Below, in pieces: positions 8,587 to 16,785 of a stretch of 20,322 nucleotides of DNA. Source of the stretch: Syntrophaceae bacterium UBA7544 (GTDB taxonomy: Bacteria > Desulfobacterota > Syntrophia > Syntrophales > Smithellaceae); assembly GCA_002479215.1 (NCBI GenBank), contig DLME01000272.1, forward strand, positions 1-20,322. The letters are read 5' to 3'. The position numbers and the translations under genes are program-made. The number at the start of each line of letters is the position of its first letter. The first letter of the stretch is position 1. The notes beneath the pieces are model-generated. The model had not been told where the DNA came from and ran no database searches. It saw only the letters and a list, made by a program, of their open reading frames with translations.

Positions 8587-9186
8587 TTAGCCACGCAAGT
8601 TGGGACCATCAGGAAGAGTTTCTATAATTTTATTGACTACTTCCTCAATGACAGATTCGTAAATTTCAGAGGATTTCATCTCCAGATTTTTGCGCGTAAA
8701 ATCGAAATTTCTGTTTGTTGATTTATATTTGTCCTTCCAAAGAACTTCACCACTCTCAGATCTACGTAATTCACAGTAAAGAGAGATTGCCACTGGCGCA
8801 TAAAATAAACCTATCGAGTTACTGCTTTCCAACAACGTGCAATACATTACAGCATCAGCACCAACCAAATCTTTCAAAACTTGTGGTGCGATTATGCCTA
8901 CGTTTCCTTTTTTGTCACTAATATATAACGATTCCAGTTTTTGGTCGATTACAGCCAATGGAACTTTAGAATAACCCTTAAAATAAAGTTGATCAAGTAA
9001 TTTAGATCTCAATAGCTGGGGAGCTTTGTTGTCCATAGTCTTATTCTCGACAGGAAGAATAGCAATAACCTTTACCCAATTTTGTTCATACTCAGGTTTC
9101 AAAACATTTGTTGATTTCGAAGAACATCCGGCAAAAACAATGATTAAGATCATCAATAAAAAAACATGAATTTTATAAGCCTTCAC
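8587..9186 (-). CDS. GNA1162/DUF799-like outer-membrane lipoprotein
   Basis: This predicted lipoprotein has a basic start, a hydrophobic stretch and a lipobox ending FAGC (Cys about residue 21). The mature part resembles the GNA1162/DUF799 family: a KVIAILPVENKT strand, then YFKGYSKVPLAVIDQKL, VLKDLVGADAVMYCTLLE and a SGEVLWKDK segment. Those proteins have a TolB-N/CsgG-like fold and are thought to be surface or assembly lipoproteins; no precise role is known. I chose the GTG at 9186 because GGAGGA lies 4 nt upstream and its GTGA overlaps the stop of the preceding gene. An in-frame ATG at 9210 is the longer alternative. Confidence 0.7.
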   Translation of the reverse strand: MKAYKIHVFLLMILIIVFAGCSSKSTNVLKPEYEQNWVKVIAILPVENKTMDNKAPQLLRSKLLDQLYFKGYSKVPLAVIDQKLESLYISDKKGNVGIIAPQVLKDLVGADAVMYCTLLESSNSIGLFYAPVAISLYCELRRSESGEVLWKDKYKSTNRNFDFTRKNLEMKSSEIYESVIEEVVNKIIETLPDGPNLRG

Positions 9187-9869
9187 TTTTCCTCCATTTT
9201 TTTCAAACAAATCATCTCTATTCTATTATTGTCGGTTTGTTTAATATCCGGCATGCAAGCAACGTTTTTAACCAATTCAGCTGCGAAAAATTGTGCATCT
9301 CCAAAAATCTCGATTTCAAAATGAGCTTCAGACCATTTAAAACTGCAAGGATAAATATTTTTTACTAATTTTGTGCGATTTTGTAAAAATTCTTTTAAAT
9401 GCACGAAATCTGAATATTTTTTTAATCCAATAACACTTAAAGAAACTCTGATATTATTTTTTCCCGCTGGCCATGTCTGAAGAAAACCCATTTTATGCAA
9501 GTCATTCTTCAGAGATAACAAAGCTACCATAACATTTACATTAACTATAAAATTCTGCGATTGTCTTTTTTCTTCAGTAATTTTATAAGATTGGACATAC
9601 TTATCCTGCTCGTTAATAATAATGTTTTTTGCCTGCTGAAACTTTTCATCTTTAATCGGAACAGCTAATACTTTAGATACGGCCTTCAGTATTGCTTTTT
9701 CTAATGCATCTTGAATGGCTTCTTCGCGTGCCCCGGCTACATCATTTTGATTTATTTTCGCGCTGCCTTCCACATAAAGGCTTAAAACACCTTCATCGTT
9801 TTGAGCATAAACGGGAATCGAAATAAAAGTAATTAGAACAAGAATTGATAAAAGCAGGTATTTTCTCAT
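9183..9869 (-). CDS. Secreted FlgT N-terminal-like protein
   Basis: This 228-residue exported protein has a clear signal peptide (MRKYLLLSILVLITFISIPVYA) cleaved after AYA-type VYA. The next part (LYVEGSAKINQNDVAGAREEAIQDALEKAILKAV) resembles the N-terminal domain of flagellar assembly protein T and related periplasmic proteins, with the typical VEG-A-I...AR-EA---AL pattern. The C-terminal half (about 130-228) has two strand-rich segments that I do not recognise. No flagellar genes are nearby, so a flagellar role is doubtful; a general periplasmic or outer-membrane assembly role with the adjacent lipoprotein is more likely. It overlaps the lipoprotein gene by 4 bp. Confidence 0.6.
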   Translation of the reverse strand: MRKYLLLSILVLITFISIPVYAQNDEGVLSLYVEGSAKINQNDVAGAREEAIQDALEKAILKAVSKVLAVPIKDEKFQQAKNIIINEQDKYVQSYKITEEKRQSQNFIVNVNVMVALLSLKNDLHKMGFLQTWPAGKNNIRVSLSVIGLKKYSDFVHLKEFLQNRTKLVKNIYPCSFKWSEAHFEIEIFGDAQFFAAELVKNVACMPDIKQTDNNRIEMICLKKMEEK

Positions 9870-9872
9870 AGG

Positions 9873-10202
9873 TTAATCATTCGTCATGGAATTATTGCCG
9901 CTTATCTTCTTTAGTTTTTCAATTTCTTCCCTCACGATTCTTTCGGTAATTTCCGGGATTATTTCGCGGGCTATTTTTTCGGCGATTTCCGTTGTCCGCT
10001 GGATAATTTCTTCATTAAGCTGACTTTCTAGTCGCTTTTCCTCAACTTCATTAACAATATCGTGCAAGTTATTAACTTTGACGTTTTTCTCATAACCTCG
10101 CCCATCTATTATAATTACTTCTTGATTATTTTTGTCGTTTTTTTCTTCCAATACATCGGTCAAATCAAATATTTTTTTCCCATTTCTGGAATCAGAATCC
10201 AT
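9873..10202 (-). CDS. Hypothetical protein with long charged C-terminal helix
   Basis: This is a 109-residue cytoplasmic protein without a signal peptide. The N-terminal half contains a short strand-like VIIIDGRGYEKNVKV. The second half (about 50-100) is a strongly amphipathic helix rich in Glu, Ile and Arg (ITERIVREEIEKLKK), probably a coiled coil. Similar I/V-P-E-A-IV-EEI helices end several deltaproteobacterial regulators and structural proteins, but no family can be named. It is the first gene of the envelope operon, 3 bp before the FlgT-like gene. The ribosome site is an unusual run of six G only 3 nt before the ATG. Confidence 0.6.
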   Translation of the reverse strand: MDSDSRNGKKIFDLTDVLEEKNDKNNQEVIIIDGRGYEKNVKVNNLHDIVNEVEEKRLESQLNEEIIQRTTEIAEKIAREIIPEITERIVREEIEKLKKISGNNSMTND

Positions 10203-10214
10203 AAACCCCCCAAC

Positions 10215-10246
10215 AAATCGCTTTGTTAAATAAAAAGCGATTTTTT
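10215..10246 (+). terminator. Terminator-like hairpin in front of the 10202 operon
   Basis: AAATCGCTTT (10215-10224) pairs perfectly with AAAGCGATTT (10234-10243) across a 9-nt loop. On the plus strand the stem runs into six T in total. In the minus direction it is followed by GTTGGGGGG and has no T-run. All neighbouring genes are on the minus strand, so as a plus-strand terminator it has no obvious gene to end. It could instead be a 5'-leader structure of the 10202 operon. The rest of 10203-10354 shows nothing convincing. Confidence 0.45.
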
Positions 10247-10354
10247 AATCTTTACGTGTATGTTGCGACAACTATCATAGTGTATAAAACAGTTCAAGAG
10301 TTATATAAAATGATTCTATGATATTATCTTAAAACTAGGCTAATCCTGATTTGC

Positions 10355-10929
10355 TTATTGAATCTTTATTAATCTTCTGCCGGTCTCAAAAGCTTCTTTC
10401 AAAAGAGTTTTGTTCCCTGCGGCCGGACGCTCTTCACTATTTACGTGGATAATCCGGCCTACTTCCTCCATCCCGAGACCGCTTCCCGCCATACCGGCGA
10501 GATATTGAATTGATCTTTTATACTGCTCCGGATTGGGAGCGCCCTGTGAAATGGCCAGAGCATAGGTTTTGCCGGACGGCACCATGGAATCATAGCCACC
10601 ATCCGGACGGTTGGCGTAAAGTGAATATATTCTATCAACAAAGAGCTTCATCTGACCGGAAATACGATACATATAGATGGGACAACCTACGACAACACCG
10701 GTGCAGCTTTTTATTGCTTCTAAGTATTGACTAAGATCATCCCGCTGCGCGCAGTGACCGAAATTTTTTGACAACTTAGACATCCCCTGCACCCTTTCAG
10801 GTTGATATCGTGGAGTCTTATTTCAGTTGTTTGGGCACCTTTGTCGCGGGCGCCTTTCAGAATAGCTGCAATGATTGTCGATGTGTTTCCCTTTTTACGA
10901 GGACTTCCGTTAAAAGCTAAAACTTGCAT
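10355..10929 (-). pseudogene. Iron-sulfur flavoprotein-like NAD(P)H reductase, single frameshift
   Basis: Two frames together encode one flavodoxin-fold reductase of about 191 residues. The first frame has the FMN-binding start (VLAFNGSPRKKGNTSTI) and ends usefully at GCRGCLSCQK. The second resumes with NFGHCAQRDDLSQYLEAIKSC, followed by GVVVGCPIYMYRISGQMKLFVDR, the usual flavin-site strand. The break is at a run of six A (10764-10769 on the minus strand): CAA-AAA-AAT-TTC would keep the frame if it were seven. The restored protein has a CX2CX2CX6C cluster (C47, C50, C53, C60) like Isf-type flavoproteins and related oxidoreductases, which may bind a 4Fe-4S cluster. The ATG has AGGAG 10 nt upstream. 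The break may be a sequencing error. Confidence 0.8.
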
Positions 10930-11019
10930 CGGTTATTTGCTCCTTTTAAATTCTTATTATATGTGTTGATATTATCTATATTCCTTAATCGATTAAATAT
11001 AATAACGATAATCCATTCC

Positions 11020-13620
11020 TTAACTGTTTTTCAATTTTTTCCTGCCGGACTTAACGTCTCTATTTAATCGGTAAATTTTTATTTTTTCCAGAGCGGGTTT
11101 AATTTCGGATACGCCGATTTGAGCATCGTTGAGGTTTGATTTTGCTGCTTGCACTGTCGTTTCACTAATCAAAATTTCATTAGGCCAATCCCGGCAAAGC
11201 GATTGCAGTTTAAAGACAAAATTGACGGCATCTCCGATAACCGTATAGTCCATCTTTTTTTCGAATCCAATATTGCCGGCAACGACCTCACCTGTATGGA
11301 TACCTAGGCCAATAAAAAGCGTTTCACCAAATTTATTTTGACAATAATCATTGACCAATACCATTGTTTTCTGCATCTCCAGAGCGGCCATGATCGCATT
11401 TTCTGCATCGGAACCACTGGATACCGGCGCCCCAAAAACGGCCAGAAAACCATCGCCGAGATATTTGTCAACTATTCCATGAAATTTAAAAACAACCTCT
11501 CCCATTACAGAAAAGAAATAGTTCAGCATATCCACCGTCTTTTTGGGGCCGATCTTTTTAGACAGAGGGGAAAAATTGCGAATGTCTATATTCAGCAAGG
11601 TCAGCAGCTTGAATTCTTCCAATATTGGTCTTTCCTTATCAGCTCCCAGAATAATTTTATCGACAACCTCCCGCGGAACAAATTTCTGGAAAACTTTACG
11701 AATACCCCGCTCTTTATCGGCCATGGCCAACGTTTCATCGTAAAGTCTCGCATTTTCCAAAGCAATGCTCACGGATGCGGCTATTGACTGCAGTAACTGT
11801 TCATCTTCGGAAATGAAAGTTCCTTCCGTCTTGTTCAGGAGTTCAATTACGCCTATTACTTGCCCTTGTGAAATCATCGGCACCGAGAGAATTGATTGTG
11901 TATGAAATCCCGTATCATTATCTATTACATTCGAAAAATGGGGATGCTTCTGGGCATCATTGGACATAACCGTCATACCGCGGTCGGATACATAGCCGGC
12001 AATCCCCTCTCCTCTGTGTAAACGGATGTTCTTTAATTTTTCCATATCAAAATTAAAGGCTGCTGCAAAGTTAAGCTTGCTGTCTTCAAGAAGTATAATG
12101 TATCCTGCTTCAGCATTCATGACTCCTTTAATCATATCCATGGTGTAGGATAACATTTTATCGATATCAAATGTGGAAGAAGAAAGAGCACTGCCTATTA
12201 GTCTTACGGATTCCAACTCGCGATCGCGCTTTATCATGGATCCCATCAGGCGGTCCTTCTCTATTGCTTGAGAGAGATGCTCAGCCATAGTATCAATGAT
12301 ATCTCTGAGTTTTTCCCATTGATTTTCGGTAATATTATATAATAGAAGAAGCCCGCTAACCCTGCCCTCAACCTTCAGCGTCATAACCAGACATGATTCA
12401 ACTCCCCTCTGATAAAAAAGTTTCTTCTCGACGAAACATGTAAGCTCCTGGGGATTATGAATAAATAGAGCCTGTTGTTGTTTGATTGCTTTGTCGAGTA
12501 TCGATCCTTCATAGGGGTATGAATCTCCTCGGTTTATATCCGTTGGAATAAAGGCCAGAAAATCAATGATGGATATTTGCTTGGGGATATTGACATCCCA
12601 GCTTAAGGCGGCAACGATATCAAAAGGTATATTTTTTTTCATCTGTTGGAAAATAGCCTGCAACAATTCACCGTCTTTTAAACTGGAATTAATGGACATG
12701 GAGATCATTCTCATTGATCTCAATGTTTTACATAAATCATCAGTCTCATTCAAAAGGCGAAGATTGTCATAAGTAAAAGCAGCATTGCTCAGGAGAGGCG
12801 TTAAGACATCAACATCCGCCTGGGAAAAAACCTTCTCGGATTTTCGCCGGGTAACTGTTAGTACGCCGATGACATCGTTGCTGGTTTTCAGAGGCATACA
12901 GATAAATGATTTCGTCGAATACTGGGCTCGTGATTCTCGCCCAAAACGGCTATCCGTTTCGATATTTTCCACCAATAGAGGAGATTTATTGATAACGGCG
13001 TACTTGGCAATACTTTCTTCAAAGGATACAATCGTTCCTTTTTTCCCGAAATCATCCAGGCCGATAGTGGCTTCGATAATAAAGGCGTCCCGCTTAGGTC
13101 GGGTTAAAATCATGACGGAACCGCTATCGGCATCTATTAGCTTCAAAGCCCGCTCCAGAGTGATGTAAAGAAGGTCTTCAGAATTAAAGGTCATGTAGCA
13201 AAGGTCAGAGAGTTCCTTTAATGTTGCCAGCTCCGCCGTTTTTTTCTCCAGATGGAGAAACTTATTCCTTAATTCATCCTCCAGTATTCTAAAGGACTGA
13301 ACGATATTTCCCAGTTCGTCCGTAGCCGCCGTCAAAGGTTTTCCAGCAATTTCTTCCTGCACCGTCTTGGTTATTGTGGTTGATATAGATCGGATATGGT
13401 CAAACAGTTTTCGTAATAATCGGAAACCGACTAAAAAAAAGACCAGCAATGTAATAAAGAAAAAAGGAACGTATTTGTCGTTTAGAATTTCGTATTTAAC
13501 GGCAAAATAGAGAAAACCAGTGACAGGAACAATAAAGAATAGTCCAAAGGCAAGGGAAAGCTTATAATAGATGTCTTTATCTGCTATAGTGAACTTAGCT
13601 ATCCATGCCTTAAAATTCAT
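11020..13620 (-). CDS. Membrane-bound class III adenylate cyclase with three GAF domains
   Basis: This 866-residue sensor presumably makes cAMP. Two membrane segments (about 20-41 and 51-67) are followed by a HAMP-like linker, then three GAF-like domains (about 148-285, 305-455, 468-622) and a C-terminal class III cyclase (about 670-850). Metal ligands D679 (NIDIRNF) and D723 (KYLGDGF) are present. K719 and T793, at the purine-specifying positions, are the Lys/Thr pair of soluble-type adenylate cyclases. N800 is conserved, but the transition-state Arg four residues on is Lys (K804, NFVFKL). I chose ATG 13620 because AGGGGG lies 5 nt upstream; the GTG at 13626 overlaps that site. The three GAF domains suggest ligand or redox input. 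The Arg-to-Lys change may lower activity. Confidence 0.9.
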   Translation of the reverse strand: MNFKAWIAKFTIADKDIYYKLSLAFGLFFIVPVTGFLYFAVKYEILNDKYVPFFFITLLVFFLVGFRLLRKLFDHIRSISTTITKTVQEEIAGKPLTAATDELGNIVQSFRILEDELRNKFLHLEKKTAELATLKELSDLCYMTFNSEDLLYITLERALKLIDADSGSVMILTRPKRDAFIIEATIGLDDFGKKGTIVSFEESIAKYAVINKSPLLVENIETDSRFGRESRAQYSTKSFICMPLKTSNDVIGVLTVTRRKSEKVFSQADVDVLTPLLSNAAFTYDNLRLLNETDDLCKTLRSMRMISMSINSSLKDGELLQAIFQQMKKNIPFDIVAALSWDVNIPKQISIIDFLAFIPTDINRGDSYPYEGSILDKAIKQQQALFIHNPQELTCFVEKKLFYQRGVESCLVMTLKVEGRVSGLLLLYNITENQWEKLRDIIDTMAEHLSQAIEKDRLMGSMIKRDRELESVRLIGSALSSSTFDIDKMLSYTMDMIKGVMNAEAGYIILLEDSKLNFAAAFNFDMEKLKNIRLHRGEGIAGYVSDRGMTVMSNDAQKHPHFSNVIDNDTGFHTQSILSVPMISQGQVIGVIELLNKTEGTFISEDEQLLQSIAASVSIALENARLYDETLAMADKERGIRKVFQKFVPREVVDKIILGADKERPILEEFKLLTLLNIDIRNFSPLSKKIGPKKTVDMLNYFFSVMGEVVFKFHGIVDKYLGDGFLAVFGAPVSSGSDAENAIMAALEMQKTMVLVNDYCQNKFGETLFIGLGIHTGEVVAGNIGFEKKMDYTVIGDAVNFVFKLQSLCRDWPNEILISETTVQAAKSNLNDAQIGVSEIKPALEKIKIYRLNRDVKSGRKKLKNS

Positions 13621-13638
13621 GAACACCCCCTGATTTCA

Positions 13639-13667
13639 AGTATATGAAGATGTAGTTTATGTGTCAA
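13639..13667 (-). promoter_or_regulatory. Sigma-70 promoter of the adenylate cyclase gene
   Basis: On the minus strand a perfect TTGACA (13662-13667) is followed by exactly 17 bp and TATACT (13639-13644, 5 of 6). The start would be near 13632, giving a leader of about 12 nt that holds the AGGGGG ribosome site. This is the best sigma-70 match I found in the window. Confidence 0.7.
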
Positions 13668-13697
13668 GAAAATAAAGCCGCAAAACAATATTCTTGC

Positions 13698-13710
13698 TCG
13701 AAATTTTCGA
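13698..13710. repeat. 13-bp palindrome upstream of the cyclase promoter
   Basis: TCGAAA-T-TTTCGA is a perfect inverted repeat about 30 bp upstream of the cyclase -35 box, in the divergent region 13621-13894. It could be an operator, but short AT-rich palindromes occur by chance. Confidence 0.3.
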
Positions 13711-13829
13711 TAAAAGCAGAAGAAATGTTATTGAAAAAGAGCGAATATAGTAGCTCTGTTGAAAAATGTTCATAATATACTGGAGAAATATATCGGATTG
13801 TTTTCTTTTTGCACAAGATAGGAAAAAAC

Positions 13830-13857
13830 TTGATAATGGTTTCTAAATTGATATAGG
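13830..13857 (+). promoter_or_regulatory. Candidate sigma-70 promoter of the CoA-transferase gene
   Basis: TTGATA (13830-13835, 5 of 6) is separated by 16 bp from TATAGG (13852-13857, 4 of 6). The start would be near 13864, 30 nt before the ATG at 13895. AGGAG (13881-13885) lies 9 nt before that ATG. No valid sigma-54 box is seen in this divergent region. Confidence 0.4.
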
Positions 13858-13894
13858 TAAATTAAGCTGTAACAATTTCTAGGAGTAAATTATT

Positions 13895-15697
13895 ATGGAT
13901 ACCCACCTGAAACGTTTTCTGGAGGAAAAATTGACATTCCGGGATTCCGGCGGCGCAAGTAAAGTTATGGTACTTTCCGAAGCTGTGCGCCTGTTTGTCC
14001 GGCCGCAGATGAGCATTCAATTTGGAAACGGTATGACCACGCCGACAGCCATCTTTTTTGAAATCGCCCGGCAATTCTGGGGGAAAAATCCCGGATTCAC
14101 CATTATTGGGATTTCAGGAAGTGTTTACAATATTGCCCTCTTCGTTCATGGAAAGTTATGTAACAAAATCATTGCTGCATTCACCGGCGACGGGTATCCA
14201 TTCCCGGCTCCTAATCCCATTCTTGCCCGAGCTCTAAGGGAAGGAACTGTCTTTCTGGAAAACTGGACACAATTAACGATTGTTCTTCGCTTCATGGCCG
14301 GAGCTTTAGGTGTACCGTTTTTCCCTACCAAATCAATTCGCGGCAGTTCCATGGAGTTGGATAATAAGGACAGTTTTTGTCAAATTCCAAATCCCTTTGC
14401 AGAGGGAGAATCGGCAAGTGTTGTTAAAGCCTATAATCCGGATATTGCCATTGCTCACGGATGGGCGGCAGATCAAGACGGTAACACCATTATGTCCGCG
14501 CCGTATTCCGGAAATCACTTTGGAGCACTAGCAGCCAAGGAAGGTGTGATCGTCACCGTCGAAAAAATTGTCGATGCCGATTTTATCCGACGTCACGCTC
14601 ATATGACTCGCCTTCCCGGATATATCGTCAAAGCGGTCTGCCCTGCACCTATGGGCGGCCATCCTATGGGCATTCATGCTCTGGGTGTCTCCGAATTGGA
14701 AGGATACGGAGAAGATGAAGAATGGATTATAGAAGCAAGAAAAGCTGCCCGAAATTCTGATGAATATCAAGCCTGGGTGGAAAAATGGGTACTGGGATGC
14801 AAAAATCATGAAGATTTTCTTTCCCGTCTTGGGCAACAGCGTATTTGGCATTTAAAAGGGAAAATCCAAAACGATTCCTGGATATCTGAACTTTCCGTCT
14901 TGGCCGGTCGTCTCCCCTCTCCCCAAGAATCTACTTCTGCCGAACGTTTGGTTAGCGCCTCTTCCAATAAAATTATGGAAATTGTTAAAATAAAAAATTA
15001 TCGTTTGGCTCTTTGCGGCATCGGCGTTTCTAATCTTGCCGCCTGGTTGGCCTATTACAAATTGCGGCGGGAAGAATACCTTCTGGAGCTGGTAGCGGAA
15101 ATAGGTTACTATGGTTACTCTCCTCAACCATCCGATCCTTATGTATTCAATCTTCGCAACATTCCTTCCTGTAAGATGATTTCGGATATCTTTACTTCTC
15201 TGGGCATTATTATGGGCGGTTCCCAGACTTCCAGTATTGGAGTTATCGGAGCGGGACAAGTGGACAGGTGGGGAAATGTAAATACGACAAGACTATCCGA
15301 AACAGGGCCTTTTTTAGTCGGGTCAGGAGGAGCCAATGATGTGGCCTCTAGTGCCACTGAAACGGTCGTTACTTTGGAGCAAAACAAGAATCGCTTTGTA
15401 GAAAAAGTCGCCTATATAACGTCACCGGGTGTTAGAGTAACCACCGTAATTTCGCAGTTGGGAATATTGGAAAAGGAAGCGGGAAATAATGAACTGGCAT
15501 TGACCGGGTACTTTCCTGTAACCCCCTCGGCATCTGAAGAGGAATGTGTGAGGAGCATTCAGGAACAATGCGGCTGGAAATTGAAAGTTAAGAGCAAACT
15601 GCAGATTCTTTCCTTGCCGTCCGCAGAAGAATTAAAACTTATGCGCTGCTTCGATCCGAAACGTTTTTTCCTTAGAGGTGATGAATCACAACGCTAG
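13895..15697 (+). CDS. Family I CoA-transferase, fused alpha and beta subunits
   Basis: This 600-residue protein carries both halves of a family I CoA-transferase in one chain. The N-terminal alpha-like half (about 20-330) has the IQFGNGMTTP start and the HGWAADQDGNTIMSAPYSGN segment. The C-terminal beta-like half (about 340-590) has GIGVSNLAAWLAY, LVAEIGYYGY, GAGQVDRWGNVNTT and GSGGANDVAS. It is closest in pattern to glutaconate CoA-transferase (GctAB) and the IpdAB group, normally two polypeptides. E402 in LVAEIG is the likely catalytic glutamate by position (inference). Such enzymes move CoA between acyl-CoA and a free carboxylic acid. It faces the lyase gene across 32 bp and belongs to the acyl-CoA gene group. 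The exact substrate is unknown. Confidence 0.82.
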   Translation: MDTHLKRFLEEKLTFRDSGGASKVMVLSEAVRLFVRPQMSIQFGNGMTTPTAIFFEIARQFWGKNPGFTIIGISGSVYNIALFVHGKLCNKIIAAFTGDGYPFPAPNPILARALREGTVFLENWTQLTIVLRFMAGALGVPFFPTKSIRGSSMELDNKDSFCQIPNPFAEGESASVVKAYNPDIAIAHGWAADQDGNTIMSAPYSGNHFGALAAKEGVIVTVEKIVDADFIRRHAHMTRLPGYIVKAVCPAPMGGHPMGIHALGVSELEGYGEDEEWIIEARKAARNSDEYQAWVEKWVLGCKNHEDFLSRLGQQRIWHLKGKIQNDSWISELSVLAGRLPSPQESTSAERLVSASSNKIMEIVKIKNYRLALCGIGVSNLAAWLAYYKLRREEYLLELVAEIGYYGYSPQPSDPYVFNLRNIPSCKMISDIFTSLGIIMGGSQTSSIGVIGAGQVDRWGNVNTTRLSETGPFLVGSGGANDVASSATETVVTLEQNKNRFVEKVAYITSPGVRVTTVISQLGILEKEAGNNELALTGYFPVTPSASEEECVRSIQEQCGWKLKVKSKLQILSLPSAEELKLMRCFDPKRFFLRGDESQR

Positions 15698-15729
15698 AAA
15701 TATAAAACATTTACTATATTTGCCCGTCA

Positions 15730-16695
15730 TCATACATCCAAATGCATTGGCGGCTTAAGGTTCTCGGACACTTTTGTTTTGCTGAAATTTGGATTCGCTC
15801 GGAGAAGGTGTCCGGGTAAAGGTTCTCCGGCAAATTTTTCCGCGATTTTAACGCATTCCAGAAGAAGATTGAAATCGATCCCTGTTTTTATCCCCATTTC
15901 TTCAAATAAATAAACAAGGTCTTCCGTCGGCACGTTCCAGTATCCCAGATCAAGTTCCATCGAACCGTAAGGTGTTCCACTCATGCCGCCCAGCGAAGTG
16001 TCAAAAATTCTTATACCGGCCTCATAGGCGGCAACACAATTTGCAATAGCCGTACCTCTGGTATTGTGAAAATGCACGGCAAGATTAATATTTAGATTCA
16101 AATCAAGAATGGATTTTATAAGGGCCTTCACCTTTTTAGGGTTGGCCATACCGGTAGAATCTACAAGAGAAATTTCTGTTGCCCCCATATAACTTATTTT
16201 CAATACAAGTTGTAATACTTCTTCGGGTGAAATCACTCCTGCATAGGGACAACCAAAGGCGGTGAGAATATAAATTCTGACACTCTTTCCGCTTTTGCCG
16301 GTAGCGTCGAAAATAGCAGGCAACGTTTTGTTTACGGTCTCCTTTAATGTTCGTCCCATCGTTACTTTATTGAATACATCGCTCGTGGCTACGAGCATAA
16401 GAATTTCGTCAATTTGAGTAATCAATGCCCGTCGGCAGCCGATTTCGTTAGGCACCAACCCCACATAGGTGACGCCCGATTGTTTTTTGATCCCATCAAT
16501 AATTTTTTCTGCATCGTAGTTTCTCGGTAAAAGACGCGGATGCAAGAAAGATGCACATTCTATTTTTTTAAAACCGGCTTGAGATAATTTATTTATAAAC
16601 ATTACCTCATTGTCAGCCGAAAGGCTTTTACGCACGGCCGGTAAACCGTCGCGCGGAGATATTTCTACAATGGTTACTTTATTTTCCTTTTTCAA
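15730..16695 (-). CDS. HMG-CoA lyase-like DRE-TIM lyase, catalytic Cys replaced
   Basis: This 321-residue TIM-barrel protein aligns with HMG-CoA lyase, which splits HMG-CoA into acetoacetate and acetyl-CoA. Visible residues are R15-D16 (SPRDGLP), E46 (ECASFLHPRLLP), H208 and H210 (HFHNTRG), FGCPYAG (147-153), and N254 and E258 (NVPTED). The G-loop is GMSGTPYG (237-244), so the catalytic Cys of HMG-CoA lyases (GLGGCPYA) is Thr241. That may mean another substrate or low lyase activity. The start is TTG at 16695, with AGGA 8 nt upstream and an in-frame stop above it; no ATG or GTG is available. A sigma-54 type promoter lies about 75 bp upstream. Convergent with the CoA-transferase gene, no clear terminator between. 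Tandem stops (TGATGA) end the gene. Confidence 0.85.
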   Translation of the reverse strand: MKKENKVTIVEISPRDGLPAVRKSLSADNEVMFINKLSQAGFKKIECASFLHPRLLPRNYDAEKIIDGIKKQSGVTYVGLVPNEIGCRRALITQIDEILMLVATSDVFNKVTMGRTLKETVNKTLPAIFDATGKSGKSVRIYILTAFGCPYAGVISPEEVLQLVLKISYMGATEISLVDSTGMANPKKVKALIKSILDLNLNINLAVHFHNTRGTAIANCVAAYEAGIRIFDTSLGGMSGTPYGSMELDLGYWNVPTEDLVYLFEEMGIKTGIDFNLLLECVKIAEKFAGEPLPGHLLRANPNFSKTKVSENLKPPMHLDV

Positions 16696-16769
16696 AATAG
16701 TTATCCTAATAAATAAAAAAAATCATTAATTCCGGGAAAATTTTATTCTCATTTCGTCTAGATATATTA

Positions 16770-16785
16770 TGCATAATACGTTCCA
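16770..16785 (-). promoter_or_regulatory. Sigma-54 type promoter of the lyase gene
   Basis: The minus strand reads TGGAACG-TATT-ATGCA, matching TGGCACG-N4-TTGCA with GG and GC exactly 10 bp apart. Transcription would start near 16760, about 65 nt before the TTG start of the lyase. The sigma-54 activator gene lies just upstream on the same strand. Confidence 0.65.

Noticed and set aside
10263..10310. TTGAAC and TATGAT boxes upstream of the 10202 operon
   Set aside because: They are only 12 bp apart, too close for a sigma-70 promoter, so not listed.
10985..10996. Palindrome TTAATC-GATTAA between the cyclase and the flavoprotein gene
   Set aside because: Short, AT-rich and without a T-run or promoter at the right distance; probably chance.
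13837..13852. Possible sigma-54 box upstream of the CoA-transferase (TGG-N10-GA)
   Set aside because: The -12 element has GA instead of the nearly invariant GC; a sigma-70 type pair overlaps it and fits better.
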